Source: Bacteroidota bacterium
GTDB lineage: Bacteria; Bacteroidota; Bacteroidia; Bacteroidales; Dysgonomonadaceae
Direction of reading: 5' to 3'
Assembly: GCA_023388315.1 (NCBI GenBank)
Contig: JAEWGM010000033.1
Coordinates: forward strand, 31,077-95,076
DNA: 64,000 nt
Shown: positions 50,381-60,494 of the stretch, piece by piece
How positions within the stretch are numbered: the first letter of the stretch is position 1
How the letters are laid out: every line of letters starts with the position of its first letter
Made by a program: the position numbers and the translations under genes
Notes under the pieces: model-generated
What the model was told of the DNA's origin: nothing
The model's input: the letters and a program-made list of their open reading frames with translations, nothing else
Databases searched by the model: none

Positions 50381-50713
50381 CCATGAGGTAGGGTTGTTTT
50401 TTATATATTTACAATCACAGAAATTTTACATGCAGAACAAACGTGCTCACGTAAAAAGCAGCCTTGCAAATCGACAAAAAACACTCTTTTAAGAAAACAA
50501 AACCGCGAGTTGCATCTTGATGAACAGAACAACAAACAGCTCATTAAGAGCAATTTATATTTTATTAAAATAAATCACAGTTGTAAGTTTCAATTCTTGA
50601 AATCAAATCAGAAAAGAAACTTAATTATCTATTCTTCTATAACCATATTAAGAAAATGTAATTTGACATTAGACACCCATTAAAATTTAAATCACTTAAT
50701 CAAACATGAAAGT

Positions 50714-53656
50714 ATGAAACAAAAAATGTTAAGACTATTAAAGTTGGCAGCATTCGTCCTCATTTGGGCGGTTGCCACACAGACCTTCGCACAAGGAGTC
50801 ACCGTTAGAGGTACGGTAAAAAATACTGAGTCGGAACCTCTGATTGGTGTAACAGTTCAGGTGCGTGGCACATCTTCCGGCACAGTAACGGATATTGATG
50901 GAGCGTTTGTTTTACAAAACATTTCTGCTGAATCCATCCTTGAAGTATCGTACGTTGGAATGCAATCGCAGGTAGTTTCGGTGCAAGGACGTACGGTTAT
51001 TGATGTCATTTTATTAGATGACACAGAACTGCTGGACGAATTGGTAGTTGTTGGATACGGACAACAACGGCGGCGAGAAATTACAGGCTCTGTAACAAAT
51101 GTTTCTCCGGAAGATTTCAATAAAGGGGTTACGCGTGATGCAGCGGATTTACTGCAAGGAAAAGTTGCAGGGTTAAATATCACCACGCCATCAGGAGATG
51201 TGACATGGGGTTCACGCATCCGGTTAAGAGGAGTATCTACCTTGCAGAACGACCAAGGGCCTTTCGTTGTAATTGACGGCGTACCGGGCGGAGATATGCA
51301 AACAGTAGCGCCGCAGGATATTGAGTCAATCTCTGTGCTCAAAGACGCTTCCTCTGCCGCGATTTACGGATCGCGTTCGGCAGGCGGGGTAATTCTTATT
51401 ACCACTAAAAGAGGTTCCGGAGTAAGAACGTCTGTTTCTTATGATGGTTACCTCGCTGTTTCACAACTTGCCAATAAGCCCAATTTGCTTACCGCCGACG
51501 AGTGGCGCAATTATGCAAAAGAAAACGGAAGAGACGCTTCGGTTTACGATAAATACAACGCCAATACAGATTGGTTTGACGAAATTACCCGAACGGGTGT
51601 CGCTCAAAACCATAGTATTTCTTTGTCGGGTGGAGGTTCAAACAATAACTACAGGGCTTCTTTCAATTATTTAAACCGAGAAGGTGTTGTTCGAGACAAC
51701 GAGATGGAAAGATATAACTTCCGCTTCCAAGTCCAGCAGCGCGCAATAAACGACCGCCTGCGTATTGGCTTAACGGGGTCTGCCACTATGAGCGATTGGA
51801 CTGAGGCAAACAGATATAATTTTGTATTGGCATATAACATGCTTCCCGTCTATCCCGTTAAATTATCGGATAACGAATGGTTTGACACTCGAGAATACGA
51901 CCAAGGAAACCCGGTACGTAATCAAACCTACAATCAAAACTTAAGGAAAAACGTGAATTATTACGGATCGGGCGATTTAGTGTTTAATCTTCTTGAGGGA
52001 CTTGATATCAAAACTCTTTTATATAAAGGACGCCACACAGAAGAAAGAAGCCAATACAACAATTCAGAAACCCAAGCAGGACGCAACGATGGTGGATACG
52101 CAAACCGCGAAAACAGAATTTGGGATAAAACCCTTATGGAGTGGCTGGTGGAATACAACACCACTATCGGCGGAAGTGACTCACAGCGTTTCAATGCAAT
52201 AGCGGGGTACTCTTGGGAGGAAAATGAGTATTCCTTTATGAGGGCAGCCAATCGCAATTTCACAACAGATTTGCTTGGAGCAAACAACCTAGGTTCAGGG
52301 CAAGGGCTGCGTCCCAATGATGTGGAATCGGCACGAAACATGAGCCGTTTAATTTCATTTTTTGCCCGCGCGCATTACAGCTATTATGAGCGTTATATGA
52401 TTACAGCCACACTACGTAGAGATGGCTCTTCAAAGTTCGGGGCCAACCACAAGTGGGGTACATTCCCATCTGTATCAGCAGCTTGGGGTATTTCTCAAGA
52501 AGCTTTTATGAACAATGTAAACTGGATAAACGATTTGAAACTTCGTGTAGGCTATGGAATTACGGGCAATCAATCAGGGTTAGACCCGTATAGGACATTA
52601 CAACTTTACGGCACAAGCGGAACATATTATGACAACGGTGCTTGGCTCACAGCCTATAGAATCAGCCAAAATGCCAACCCGAATCTTAAATGGGAAGAAA
52701 CAGCTATGTTTAACGTTGGGTTAGATTTTTATCTGTTTAATAATCGGGTAAGTGGAAATATTGAGTGGTATGACAAACGCACAAAAGATATGCTTTACAC
52801 GTATCGCGTTCCCACTCCTCCCTATTTGCACGAAGATATGATGGCCAACGTGGGTGACATGCGTAACACGGGCATAGAATTGGCTTTGAGTTTAGATGCA
52901 GTACGTGGCAAGGATTTTAATTGGACTACCTCTATCACTCTTTCGCACAACAAAAATGAAGTTACCCGTTTGTCAAACGAAGTTTATACCACAAACCGCA
53001 TTATGGTGGGAGACGCTTGGGTGCGTGGTGGTTCGGGACGTACAACACACGTTATCGAAGAGGGCTATCCTGTAGGACAATTTTATGGGCCGGAATTCGT
53101 AAAAATTGATGAAGACGGAAAATATGTTTTTCGCAATATGAATGGTGAAGAAGTAAATTCCGTATCGGCGGAAGATTACACCTATATTGGATCCGCTCAG
53201 CCTAACCTGACATTTGGATGGAGCAATCAATTTAATTATAAGGCTTGGGATTTATCCTTTTTCTTGCGTGGCACATTGGGCAACAAAGTGTTGAATATGG
53301 GACGAATGACATACGGACACCCCGGATACCTTATTGGAGCAAACGCGTTAAACGATCCATTAATTTATCAATTAAAAGTGGTTCCGGAATACTCATCGCT
53401 TTATGTAGAAGATGCATCGCACGTGCGTTTAGACAACCTTTCGTTGGGCTATACCTTCAAAACCGATGGAGTAAATTGGCTTACCAATGCCAGAGTGTAT
53501 GCAACAGCACAAAACCTCTTTGTTCTCACTAATTACAAAGGATTGGATCCTGAAGTAGATGAAAACAGAAACAACGGCTTAGCGCCGGGGGTTGAGGATC
53601 GGGAATATTATCCTAAAGCACGAACTTATTCTATAGGTGTTAGTCTCACTTTTTAA
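50714..53656 (+). CDS. SusC/RagA-family TonB-linked outer membrane transporter
   Basis: 980 residues. Signal peptide MKQKMLRLLKLAAFVLIWAV to AQ, carboxypeptidase-regulatory-like domain (GVTVRGTVKNTESEPLIGVTV), the TonB-box-like VVVGYG (about 111-116), plug domain with RIRLRGVSTL and GVILITTKRG, then the barrel and the C-terminal ISLTF-like aromatic strand (YSIGVSLTF). It forms the channel of a SusCD pair for an oligomer (glycan or peptide); no hydrolase neighbours give the substrate. Confidence 0.95.
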   Translation: MKQKMLRLLKLAAFVLIWAVATQTFAQGVTVRGTVKNTESEPLIGVTVQVRGTSSGTVTDIDGAFVLQNISAESILEVSYVGMQSQVVSVQGRTVIDVILLDDTELLDELVVVGYGQQRRREITGSVTNVSPEDFNKGVTRDAADLLQGKVAGLNITTPSGDVTWGSRIRLRGVSTLQNDQGPFVVIDGVPGGDMQTVAPQDIESISVLKDASSAAIYGSRSAGGVILITTKRGSGVRTSVSYDGYLAVSQLANKPNLLTADEWRNYAKENGRDASVYDKYNANTDWFDEITRTGVAQNHSISLSGGGSNNNYRASFNYLNREGVVRDNEMERYNFRFQVQQRAINDRLRIGLTGSATMSDWTEANRYNFVLAYNMLPVYPVKLSDNEWFDTREYDQGNPVRNQTYNQNLRKNVNYYGSGDLVFNLLEGLDIKTLLYKGRHTEERSQYNNSETQAGRNDGGYANRENRIWDKTLMEWLVEYNTTIGGSDSQRFNAIAGYSWEENEYSFMRAANRNFTTDLLGANNLGSGQGLRPNDVESARNMSRLISFFARAHYSYYERYMITATLRRDGSSKFGANHKWGTFPSVSAAWGISQEAFMNNVNWINDLKLRVGYGITGNQSGLDPYRTLQLYGTSGTYYDNGAWLTAYRISQNANPNLKWEETAMFNVGLDFYLFNNRVSGNIEWYDKRTKDMLYTYRVPTPPYLHEDMMANVGDMRNTGIELALSLDAVRGKDFNWTTSITLSHNKNEVTRLSNEVYTTNRIMVGDAWVRGGSGRTTHVIEEGYPVGQFYGPEFVKIDEDGKYVFRNMNGEEVNSVSAEDYTYIGSAQPNLTFGWSNQFNYKAWDLSFFLRGTLGNKVLNMGRMTYGHPGYLIGANALNDPLIYQLKVVPEYSSLYVEDASHVRLDNLSLGYTFKTDGVNWLTNARVYATAQNLFVLTNYKGLDPEVDENRNNGLAPGVEDREYYPKARTYSIGVSLTF

Positions 53657-53674
53657 CTTTAACATTACACAGAT

Positions 53675-55231
53675 ATGAAAAAAATAAATAAATTATCATT
53701 ATTATTGGTCACGGTTGTCTTAATGATGGGAGCGGTTTCTTGCACTAATTTAGATGAAACCGTTTATGACACCATTCCGGCTGATCAGTTCGGGAAAACA
53801 CCTGCTGAAATAAACGCTATTGTAGCTCCCATGTACAAGACACTAAAAGGTATGTGGCCCGGTGACATTTTCCTTCTTTCGGAGGAAAGCGGAGATATGG
53901 CCATTACACCCACTCGCGTTGGTGGTGACTGGTGGGATGGCGGTGTTCAAATGGAAATGAAACTGCATACCTGGCAGGCAAGAAACGGGTTAATAAGAGG
54001 AGCTTGGAACGCCTGCATGTCAGGCATCACCACTTCCAACAGAATTTACGCAACCATTGAAGATGCGGAAATGGACGAAGACTTAAAGCAGAGAACATTA
54101 GCAGAAATCAGAGGCATACGCGCGTTTTGGTATTATATGATAGTAGATTATTTTGGGAACGCGCCTCTAGTAGCCGACTACACAAGTACCGAGTTACCGG
54201 AAATGTCTTCAAGAAAACAACTCTATGACTTTGTTATCAAAGAACTCAATGAGATTAAGGATTTACTTCGCTCAGATGTAACCGGTGAAAGCTACGGCAA
54301 ATTTACACAAGGAGTTGCATACACACTGCTCGCAAAACTGTATCTCAATGCCGAAACATGGTTTGGAACACCTAACTGGCAAGGCGTTATTGACGCAACT
54401 GACAAAGTAATGTCATTCGATTATATTATTGAGCCGAATTGGAAAACCAATTTTGAAGTAAATAATCAAGTATCAAGAGAAATCATTCTTCCCATCACCT
54501 TCGGTAAAGCGGATGGCGGCAATCACATGCACTATCGCACATTACACTATCTTGATCCCATTGCCTTAGGGATGAATATCGGAACATGGAACGGAGTAAG
54601 TGCCCAACCTGATTATGTAAAGCAGTTTGACGACGCTGACCAACGCAAAGAAGGCTCGTTCTTAATGGGCCCGATGATTAACCCCGCAACGGGTGAGGTT
54701 CTGGTAACCGGACATGGCAGGCCGTTGATTCACACCGTAGATTTTAATATTATTCCGGGCACAGAAAGACAAGGAATGTGGGGTGAAGTTCATCAGGAAG
54801 AAGGTGCACGAGTAAACAAATGGGTGTTTGAAAAAGGACTTTCCAGCTCTGATCAAGAAAATGATTTTGCTATTTTTAGACTGGCGGATGTTTATCTGAT
54901 GAAAGCGGAAGCTTTACTACGGCTTGGCACCGACAATGCAGAGGCTACACGTTTAATCAACGTGATTCGCTCACGCGGGTACGGCAATTCAAATCACAAT
55001 TATAATTCGGTTACGCTGGATGAATTATATATGGAGCGCCGGTTAGAGTTGGCATGGGAATGCTTCAATCGCCAAGATATGATTCGTTTCGAAAAATTTC
55101 TCCTGCCGGGATATCTTCGTCCTCAAGCCTCATCTCCTCATTTACTCTTATTCCCCATTCCGGAATCAGCTTGGGAAACCAATAATAAATTAGTACAGAA
55201 CCCGGGGTATCCACCCTTCTCAAGCAACTGA
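53675..55231 (+). CDS. SusD/RagB-family nutrient-binding outer membrane lipoprotein
   Basis: 518 residues. Lipobox ending at Cys23 (MMGAVSCTNLDE). N-terminal SusD-like domain (ETVYDTIPADQF), the TPR helices including the AEIRGIRAFWYYMIVDYFGNAPLV block, and the C-terminal RagB domain closing DMIRFEKFL and FPIPESAWETNNKLVQNPGY. It is the lid of the SusC channel and begins 18 bp after it. Substrate unknown. Confidence 0.95.
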   Translation: MKKINKLSLLLVTVVLMMGAVSCTNLDETVYDTIPADQFGKTPAEINAIVAPMYKTLKGMWPGDIFLLSEESGDMAITPTRVGGDWWDGGVQMEMKLHTWQARNGLIRGAWNACMSGITTSNRIYATIEDAEMDEDLKQRTLAEIRGIRAFWYYMIVDYFGNAPLVADYTSTELPEMSSRKQLYDFVIKELNEIKDLLRSDVTGESYGKFTQGVAYTLLAKLYLNAETWFGTPNWQGVIDATDKVMSFDYIIEPNWKTNFEVNNQVSREIILPITFGKADGGNHMHYRTLHYLDPIALGMNIGTWNGVSAQPDYVKQFDDADQRKEGSFLMGPMINPATGEVLVTGHGRPLIHTVDFNIIPGTERQGMWGEVHQEEGARVNKWVFEKGLSSSDQENDFAIFRLADVYLMKAEALLRLGTDNAEATRLINVIRSRGYGNSNHNYNSVTLDELYMERRLELAWECFNRQDMIRFEKFLLPGYLRPQASSPHLLLFPIPESAWETNNKLVQNPGYPPFSSN

Positions 55232-55252
55232 TAAATAAGAAACTATTTATTA

Positions 55253-55299
55253 AAAGCGGCAAACTTTCACCTATTTCATGGAAGTTTGTCGCTTTCATT
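55253..55299 (+). terminator. Terminator of susCD
   Basis: A 14-bp stem (55253-55266 with 55282-55295, AAAGCGGCAAACTT/AAGTTTGTCGCTTT, one G-T) is followed by CATTTTAGG, a short T run. It lies 21 bp after the susD stop. Confidence 0.6.
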
Positions 55300-55374
55300 T
55301 TAGGTTCCGAACCTTAAGACGTTTATGGTTTTCACCTCGTAAAATAAATTGCTCATCAATTTAAAGAACATAAA

Positions 55375-55406
55375 TTTGTTTTTTCCCCAACTCTTTTATT
55401 ACTTTG
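55375..55406 (+). promoter_or_regulatory. Probable promoter of korAB
   Basis: TTTG (55375-55378) and TTACTTTG (55399-55406) are 20 bp apart; the second box deviates from TAnnTTTG at one base. The start is predicted near 55413, 108 nt before the korA ATG. Confidence 0.45.
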
Positions 55407-55520
55407 TACGCTGTTAAAAGCAACATAAGAATAACCTTTAAGAGAAAATTGAGAAAATGAATTTTCGCATACAAATGAAAAAGCCACATACAGTTTAATT
55501 ACGAATAATCAACTTATTTT

Positions 55521-57389
55521 ATGACGCCACAAAATACGGTAGTAACAGACATTAAGCAAGTTACCATTCGGTTTTCGGGAGATTCCGGCGACGGAATGCA
55601 ACTCTCGGGAACATTGTTTTCCACCCTTTCGGCCATTTTTGGGAACGAAATAGCCACTTTCCCCGATTATCCTGCCGAAATTCGCGCGCCGCAAGGAACA
55701 CTGCACGGCGTTTCAGGCTTTCAAGTACGAATCGGGTCAAAAGACGTGTATAACTCGGGCGACAAAACCGATGTGTTGGTAGCGATGAACCCCGCCGCGC
55801 TAAAGGTAAATGCGCAGTTCTTGAAAAAAGGTTCCATCGTGATTTACGACACCGATTCTTTCCAGAAAAAAGACCTCGACAAAGCCCGTTTCGAAACGCT
55901 AGACGCGTTTGAGGAACTCAAACTGCACGACATCCAACCCATTCCCGTGCCCATTACCACGCTCACCAAAAACTCGCTAGAAGGCTCGGGATTGGAAAAC
56001 AGAGACATCTTGCGCAGCAAAAACATGTTCGCGCTGGGCATTGTGTGCTGGCTGTTTAACCGTCCAATGGAAATTGCCGATCAGTTATTGGCGCAAAAAT
56101 TCGCGAAAAGGCCTCAGTTTGTGCAGTCTAACATAAAAGCACTCACCGACGGCTACAATTACGGAAACAACATTCACCTTACGGCTTCCACCTATCGCAT
56201 TGAATCGGTTGAAAGCGCCAAAGGCTTCTATACCGACATCAATGGGAACACTGCCACGGCATACGGACTGATTGCCGCCGCCGAAAAAGCGGGCGTTGAA
56301 CTGTTCCTCGGCTCCTACCCCATCACCCCTGCAACCGATATTCTTCAGGAATTATCCAACCGCAAAGATTTCGGCGTGAAGGCGTTGCAAATGGAAGATG
56401 AAATTGCGGGAATTGCCACGTCCCTCGGCGCGAGTTTTGCCGGACGATTGGCGGCTACCTCCACATCGGGGCCGGGATTGGCTCTCAAAAGCGAAGCACT
56501 GGGCTTGGCGGTGATGGCCGAACTTCCGTTGGTGGTGATTGATGTGATGCGTGGCGGTCCATCCACAGGATTACCCACAAAAAGTGAACAAGCCGATTTA
56601 AATCAGGCGCTTTACGGAAGAAACGGCGAAAGCCCGTTGGTGGTAATGGCTGCAGCTTCGCCCACCGATTGTTTCGAGTGCGCGTTTCACGCGTCAAAAA
56701 TTGCGTTGGAGCACATGACACCGGTAATTTTGCTTACCGATGGCTACATTGCCAACGGCGCATCGGCGTGGAAAATTCCCGATATGAACGATTATCCCGA
56801 CATAAAACCTCCCTACGTGCAAACGTATTTTAAAGGTGAACCAAGTGTGTGGCGCCCTTATTTGCGCGACGAAAACACGTTGGTAAGATACTGGGGCGTG
56901 CCGGGAACCGAAAAATTTATGCACCGCATTGGCGGATTGGAAAAAGATTATTTCACCGGCATTATTTCCACCGATCCTGACAACCACCAACTGATGGTGG
57001 ACACGCGACGCAAGAAAATTGAAAAGATAGCCGACTTCATTCCCCCGCAGGAGGTATGGGGCGATAAAGACGCCGATACACTTGTTGTTGGTTGGGGCGG
57101 AACCTACGGACACTTGCTGGAAGCGACGCTTCGCATTAAAGATAAACAGAAAAAAATAGCCTACACGCACTTCAAATTCATTGCTCCGTTGCCAAAAAAC
57201 ACGCACGACATCTTGAAAAAATACAAGAAAATTATTGTGGCGGAACAAAACAACGGACAATTCGCGGCCTATTTACAAGGATTATTCCCTGATATCGACA
57301 CCATCAGGAAATTTAATCGAATTGAAGGACAGCCATTTAGAGTGAGCGAACTGGTGGATGAATTTATTAAAATAATGGATGAAAAATAA
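55521..57389 (+). CDS. korA: 2-oxoacid:ferredoxin oxidoreductase, fused gamma-alpha subunit
   Basis: 622 residues. The N-terminal gamma domain (TIRFSGDSGDGMQLSGTLFST to about 190) and the alpha domain (YGLIAAAEKAGVELFLGSYPITPATDILQEL, and EDEIAGIATSLGASFAG) are fused, as in the Kor/Oor enzymes of Bacteroidota. Together with the beta subunit it converts 2-oxoglutarate (or a similar 2-oxoacid) to the CoA ester and reduces ferredoxin. Whether 2-oxoglutarate is the substrate is inferred from family similarity. Confidence 0.92.
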   Translation: MTPQNTVVTDIKQVTIRFSGDSGDGMQLSGTLFSTLSAIFGNEIATFPDYPAEIRAPQGTLHGVSGFQVRIGSKDVYNSGDKTDVLVAMNPAALKVNAQFLKKGSIVIYDTDSFQKKDLDKARFETLDAFEELKLHDIQPIPVPITTLTKNSLEGSGLENRDILRSKNMFALGIVCWLFNRPMEIADQLLAQKFAKRPQFVQSNIKALTDGYNYGNNIHLTASTYRIESVESAKGFYTDINGNTATAYGLIAAAEKAGVELFLGSYPITPATDILQELSNRKDFGVKALQMEDEIAGIATSLGASFAGRLAATSTSGPGLALKSEALGLAVMAELPLVVIDVMRGGPSTGLPTKSEQADLNQALYGRNGESPLVVMAAASPTDCFECAFHASKIALEHMTPVILLTDGYIANGASAWKIPDMNDYPDIKPPYVQTYFKGEPSVWRPYLRDENTLVRYWGVPGTEKFMHRIGGLEKDYFTGIISTDPDNHQLMVDTRRKKIEKIADFIPPQEVWGDKDADTLVVGWGGTYGHLLEATLRIKDKQKKIAYTHFKFIAPLPKNTHDILKKYKKIIVAEQNNGQFAAYLQGLFPDIDTIRKFNRIEGQPFRVSELVDEFIKIMDEK

Positions 57390-57393
57390 AATT

Positions 57394-58425
57394 ATGGAAG
57401 CAACAATAGAAAAACCAACATACAAACCCAAAGATTATAAAAGCGAAAACAGCATTCGCTGGTGCCCGGGTTGCGGCGACTATGCCATACTCACGTGCTT
57501 GCAAAAAGCACTGGCCGAATTAAATGTGGAGCCGCACGAAACCGCCGTCATATCAGGAATTGGCTGTTCTTCGCGCTTGCCATATTATATGAACACCTAC
57601 GGGTTTCACAGCATTCACGGCCGTGCCGCGGCCATTGCAACGGGCGTGAAAGTAGCCAACCCGAAACTGAATGTGTGGGTGGCCACAGGCGACGGCGACT
57701 CGCTGGCCATTGGCGGGAACCATTTTATCCACACCGTGCGACGAAATGTGGACATCAATGTTATTTTGTTCAACAACAAGATATACGGCTTAACCAAAGG
57801 ACAATACTCTCCCACCTCGGAGCGTGGTTTTGTGACGAAAACATCGCCTTTTGGCACGGTGGAAGATCCGTTTCGTCCGGCAGAACTTTGTTTCGGTGCC
57901 AGAGGCACGTTTTTTGGCCGCGCCATTGATGTGGACATGAAAAATCAGGTGGATGTGATGGTGCAAGCCGCGCAACACAAAGGCACCTCCATTATTGAAG
58001 TGCTGCAAAATTGCGTCATTTTTAACGATGGCGTCCACAATAAAGTGAGCGACCGCACGTGGAAAGCCGATCACACGATTACGCTTAAACAGGGCGAAAA
58101 GATGATTTTTGGGGCGGAAAGCAATAAAGGGCTTGTGCTTGACGGCTGGAACCTAAAGGCCGTTACCATTGGCGAAGATGGATATTCTATGGACGATATT
58201 CTCGTTCACGATGCCACCACAAAAGACAGCACCCTACACCTGAAACTGGCGTTGATGGATTTGGATAGCGGATTGCCGGTAGCGCTGGGCGTTATTCGCA
58301 GCGTGGATGCGCCAACGTATGACGCGGAATATGAAAACCAAATAAAAGAAGTGCAACAGAAAAAACCGAAGAAATCGTTTACCGATTTTCTGCTGGCCTC
58401 GTCAAATATCTGGGAAGTGAAGTGA
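57394..58425 (+). CDS. korB: 2-oxoacid:ferredoxin oxidoreductase, beta subunit
   Basis: 343 residues from the ATG at 57394 (MEATIEKPTYKPKDYKS); a second ATG in the frame at 57379 would overlap korA. The TPP-binding domain has RWCPGCGDYAILTCLQKAL with a CxxC at the start, then VWVATGDGDSLAIGGNHFIHTVRRN. Metal-pyrophosphate motif GDGDS..NNK is complete. It joins KorA as a tetramer, with 5 bp between the genes. Confidence 0.93.
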   Translation: MEATIEKPTYKPKDYKSENSIRWCPGCGDYAILTCLQKALAELNVEPHETAVISGIGCSSRLPYYMNTYGFHSIHGRAAAIATGVKVANPKLNVWVATGDGDSLAIGGNHFIHTVRRNVDINVILFNNKIYGLTKGQYSPTSERGFVTKTSPFGTVEDPFRPAELCFGARGTFFGRAIDVDMKNQVDVMVQAAQHKGTSIIEVLQNCVIFNDGVHNKVSDRTWKADHTITLKQGEKMIFGAESNKGLVLDGWNLKAVTIGEDGYSMDDILVHDATTKDSTLHLKLALMDLDSGLPVALGVIRSVDAPTYDAEYENQIKEVQQKKPKKSFTDFLLASSNIWEVK

Positions 58426-58434
58426 CGGATTGAT

Positions 58435-58483
58435 GGAAGTCAGAAGTCCGAAGTCAGAAGTGAGAAGCCGGAAGTCAGAAGGC
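58435..58483. repeat. Seven-unit period-7 array after korB
   Basis: Seven heptamers, of type AGAAGTC, GGAAGTC and CGAAGTC, in strict phase and one orientation. It starts 9 bp after the korB stop codon and lies 48 bp before the terminator. Confidence 0.7.
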
Positions 58484-58531
58484 CGCTGCCGGATGTCTTA
58501 GTCAGAAAGTAGTAAACAAGAAACATAAACA

Positions 58532-58568
58532 AAACCCGAAAGCGAATGACTTTCGGGTTTTTGTTCTA
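58532..58568. terminator. Bidirectional terminator between korB and the proline dehydrogenase gene
   Basis: An 11-bp stem (58532-58542 with 58550-58560, AAACCCGAAAG/CTTTCGGGTTT) with a 7-nt loop and T runs on the plus side. Confidence 0.85.
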
Positions 58569-58581
58569 TATGCATTTGTAC

Positions 58582-59775
58582 TCAATCCACTTTTAACCGC
58601 CGCCTTTTCATTTCTGTTTTAATCAATTTCAACTCGCGGCTGGATTGTCCTTTTACCGAGGTGTTTTCTTGCGCTCGGCGCAACAGATAAGGCATCATCA
58701 CCTCCACTTTTCCATAAGGAATGTATTTTGCCACATTATAGCCTAATTCGGCAAGGTTGTAGGTAATATGGTCGCTCATGCCATAGAGTTGCGAGAAGTA
58801 AATACTCGGATGGTTTCTGGGCAGATTATGCTCGTCGATTAAATCGGCAAGCAACTGCGAACTTTTTTCGTTGTGCGTAGCCACCATAAAATCAATGGTT
58901 TCCACATTATCCACCAAATAACGGATAATGTCATCAAAATCACGGTCGGTAGCTACTTTGTCGGGTTGAATGGGCGATGGATAATTCATCTGCTCGGCGC
59001 GGGCGCGCTCTTTTTCCATATACGCTCCGCGTACAATTTTCAGGCCAAACTTAAATCCGCCATCCAATGCCATTTGGTGGTGCTTTTTTAACCGCTGAAT
59101 GCTATCGTGGCGATACATTTGATACGTATTTTGCACAATGGCTTTTTCTTTGTTGTACTTCGCCATCATCTCCATTACAAAATCATCAAGGATGGGTTGT
59201 ATCCACGTTTCTTCCGCGTCGATAAGCACCGGCACGCCCAACTGGTTTCCCAAACTAAAAATAGCGTCAACCCTATTTAATACACGCTGATATTCGTCCA
59301 TTTCCGCTTGTGTGAGATATTCATTACCACTCACTTTCGCCAACAAATCGAAACGAGCCACGCCGGTAATCTTAAAGGCGCTGAACGGCACTTCCCTATG
59401 TTCGTTGGCGTATCGGATGGTACGTTTAATTTCGTTACAGGTTTCATCAAACACTGCGTCGGCCTCTTCTCTTTCCAGCGCATAATCAAGAATGGAGAAA
59501 ACATTTCTATCTGCCAATCGATGAATGGTCTTGCTACAATCTTCAATGGATTCTCCGCCAACAAAATGGCGGTAAATGGTGTTGCGGATAATTCCTTTAA
59601 TCGGTAAACGAATAGCGAATGCAAAATCGGTTAAATGTTTTCCAACATTTACCAGCGCTTGGCTATTCATCAGCTTGAAGAGTTGATAAGCACGTGTTAG
59701 TTCGGCATTTGATTTACCTCGAAAAGCGATTTCGGAATTGGTAAAATCGAGTTTGTTCGTACGTTCTGATTGCAT
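58582..59775 (-). CDS. Proline dehydrogenase
   Basis: 397 residues, stand-alone PRODH domain. The FAD barrel with FGLKIVRGAYMEKERARAEQ (about 265-285), the substrate-contact MVATHNEKSSQL and YGMSDHITYNLAELGYNVAKYIPYGKVEVMMPYLLRRAQEN of the C-terminus are intact. Oxidises proline to pyrroline-5-carboxylate, with electrons to quinone. Divergently organised with pruA, which does the next step, though a lipoprotein gene lies between. Confidence 0.92.
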   Translation of the reverse strand: MQSERTNKLDFTNSEIAFRGKSNAELTRAYQLFKLMNSQALVNVGKHLTDFAFAIRLPIKGIIRNTIYRHFVGGESIEDCSKTIHRLADRNVFSILDYALEREEADAVFDETCNEIKRTIRYANEHREVPFSAFKITGVARFDLLAKVSGNEYLTQAEMDEYQRVLNRVDAIFSLGNQLGVPVLIDAEETWIQPILDDFVMEMMAKYNKEKAIVQNTYQMYRHDSIQRLKKHHQMALDGGFKFGLKIVRGAYMEKERARAEQMNYPSPIQPDKVATDRDFDDIIRYLVDNVETIDFMVATHNEKSSQLLADLIDEHNLPRNHPSIYFSQLYGMSDHITYNLAELGYNVAKYIPYGKVEVMMPYLLRRAQENTSVKGQSSRELKLIKTEMKRRRLKVD

Positions 59776-59807
59776 GCGTTTTTTTATAGAGTAGTATTAA
59801 GATACGG

Positions 59808-59815
59808 CAAAAATA
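59808..59815 (-). promoter_or_regulatory. -7 element for the proline dehydrogenase gene
   Basis: TATTTTTG on the minus strand, 32 bp before the start codon; no matching TTTG upstream. The surrounding 59776-59910 has no ORF. Confidence 0.4.
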
Positions 59816-59910
59816 ATAATAAATTTCATAATCTGTTTTGAATCTCAAGAATATTCTTTTCCATTCCTGAGTTTTGTGCTGGAAAGAGCTTCCGAACCTG
59901 TTTATTTTCA

Positions 59911-59940
59911 CAAAAAATCCCCTCAGAAAACCGAGGGGAT
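59911..59940 (-). terminator. Terminator of the lipocalin-like lipoprotein gene
   Basis: An 8-bp stem (59917-59924 with 59933-59940, ATCCCCTC/GAGGGGAT) with an 8-nt loop, followed by T6 on the minus strand. Confidence 0.75.
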
Positions 59941-60011
59941 CATAAAGGACAAGCCTGACATGTATGTATGCTATGGGAATATGGATCTATTTGTTAGGCC
60001 GTTGTTGTCCT

Positions 60012-60494
60012 TTATTTTTGTTCTTTATATTGAAGATACTGTTTTTTATCGTCGGTATAATACAATCGCAATATTTTTGTGGATTCCACGTATGACACCG
60101 CATAGGACTGTACGTTTTTTAAATTTTCAATGTAGCGTTTGCCGTCGCCCACCTCAAATCTTTCGGTCATCGTCATATTTTGGAACGAAAGTTGACGTTC
60201 GTTTATGGTATATTCCCCTGCGATGGTGTTGGATGCGGAAGTTCCGGAAAATGTTTTATCGGTTTTTAAATGCAACACATAAGCTCCTTGATCGGCTGGC
60301 TCGGGTTTTTTACTGGATACACTCGCGGTGTTAAAACGTCCGTCGTCGGTTACCACACCAAAAGCCTCCAACTTCCAACGGATGTTTACCGGTGAGTCTA
60401 AAGGCAGTTCTGTTGGTAACATATCCTCTTCGCCGCACCCAATAAAACCCGCGATGCCAATGAATATAATTAAACTATATAAAAGTAATCTCAT
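60012..60494 (-). CDS. Small lipoprotein, lipocalin-like
   Basis: 160 residues. A signal peptide ends in a lipobox IAGFIGCGEEDM, Cys20. The rest is beta-rich with the pattern of small lipocalin-like/META-type domains: RWKLEAFGVVTD, AYVLHLKTDKTFSGTS, ANTIAGEYTINERQLSF, and a final ILRLYYTDDKKQYLQYKEQK. Function unknown; it might act as a stress or copper-type envelope factor, but that is speculation. It lies between the proline genes. Confidence 0.65.
   Translation of the reverse strand: MRLLLYSLIIFIGIAGFIGCGEEDMLPTELPLDSPVNIRWKLEAFGVVTDDGRFNTASVSSKKPEPADQGAYVLHLKTDKTFSGTSASNTIAGEYTINERQLSFQNMTMTERFEVGDGKRYIENLKNVQSYAVSYVESTKILRLYYTDDKKQYLQYKEQK

Noticed and set aside
59876..60334. Plus-strand frame of 152 codons
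   Set aside because: Crosses a terminator and is antisense to the lipoprotein gene with a signal peptide and lipobox.
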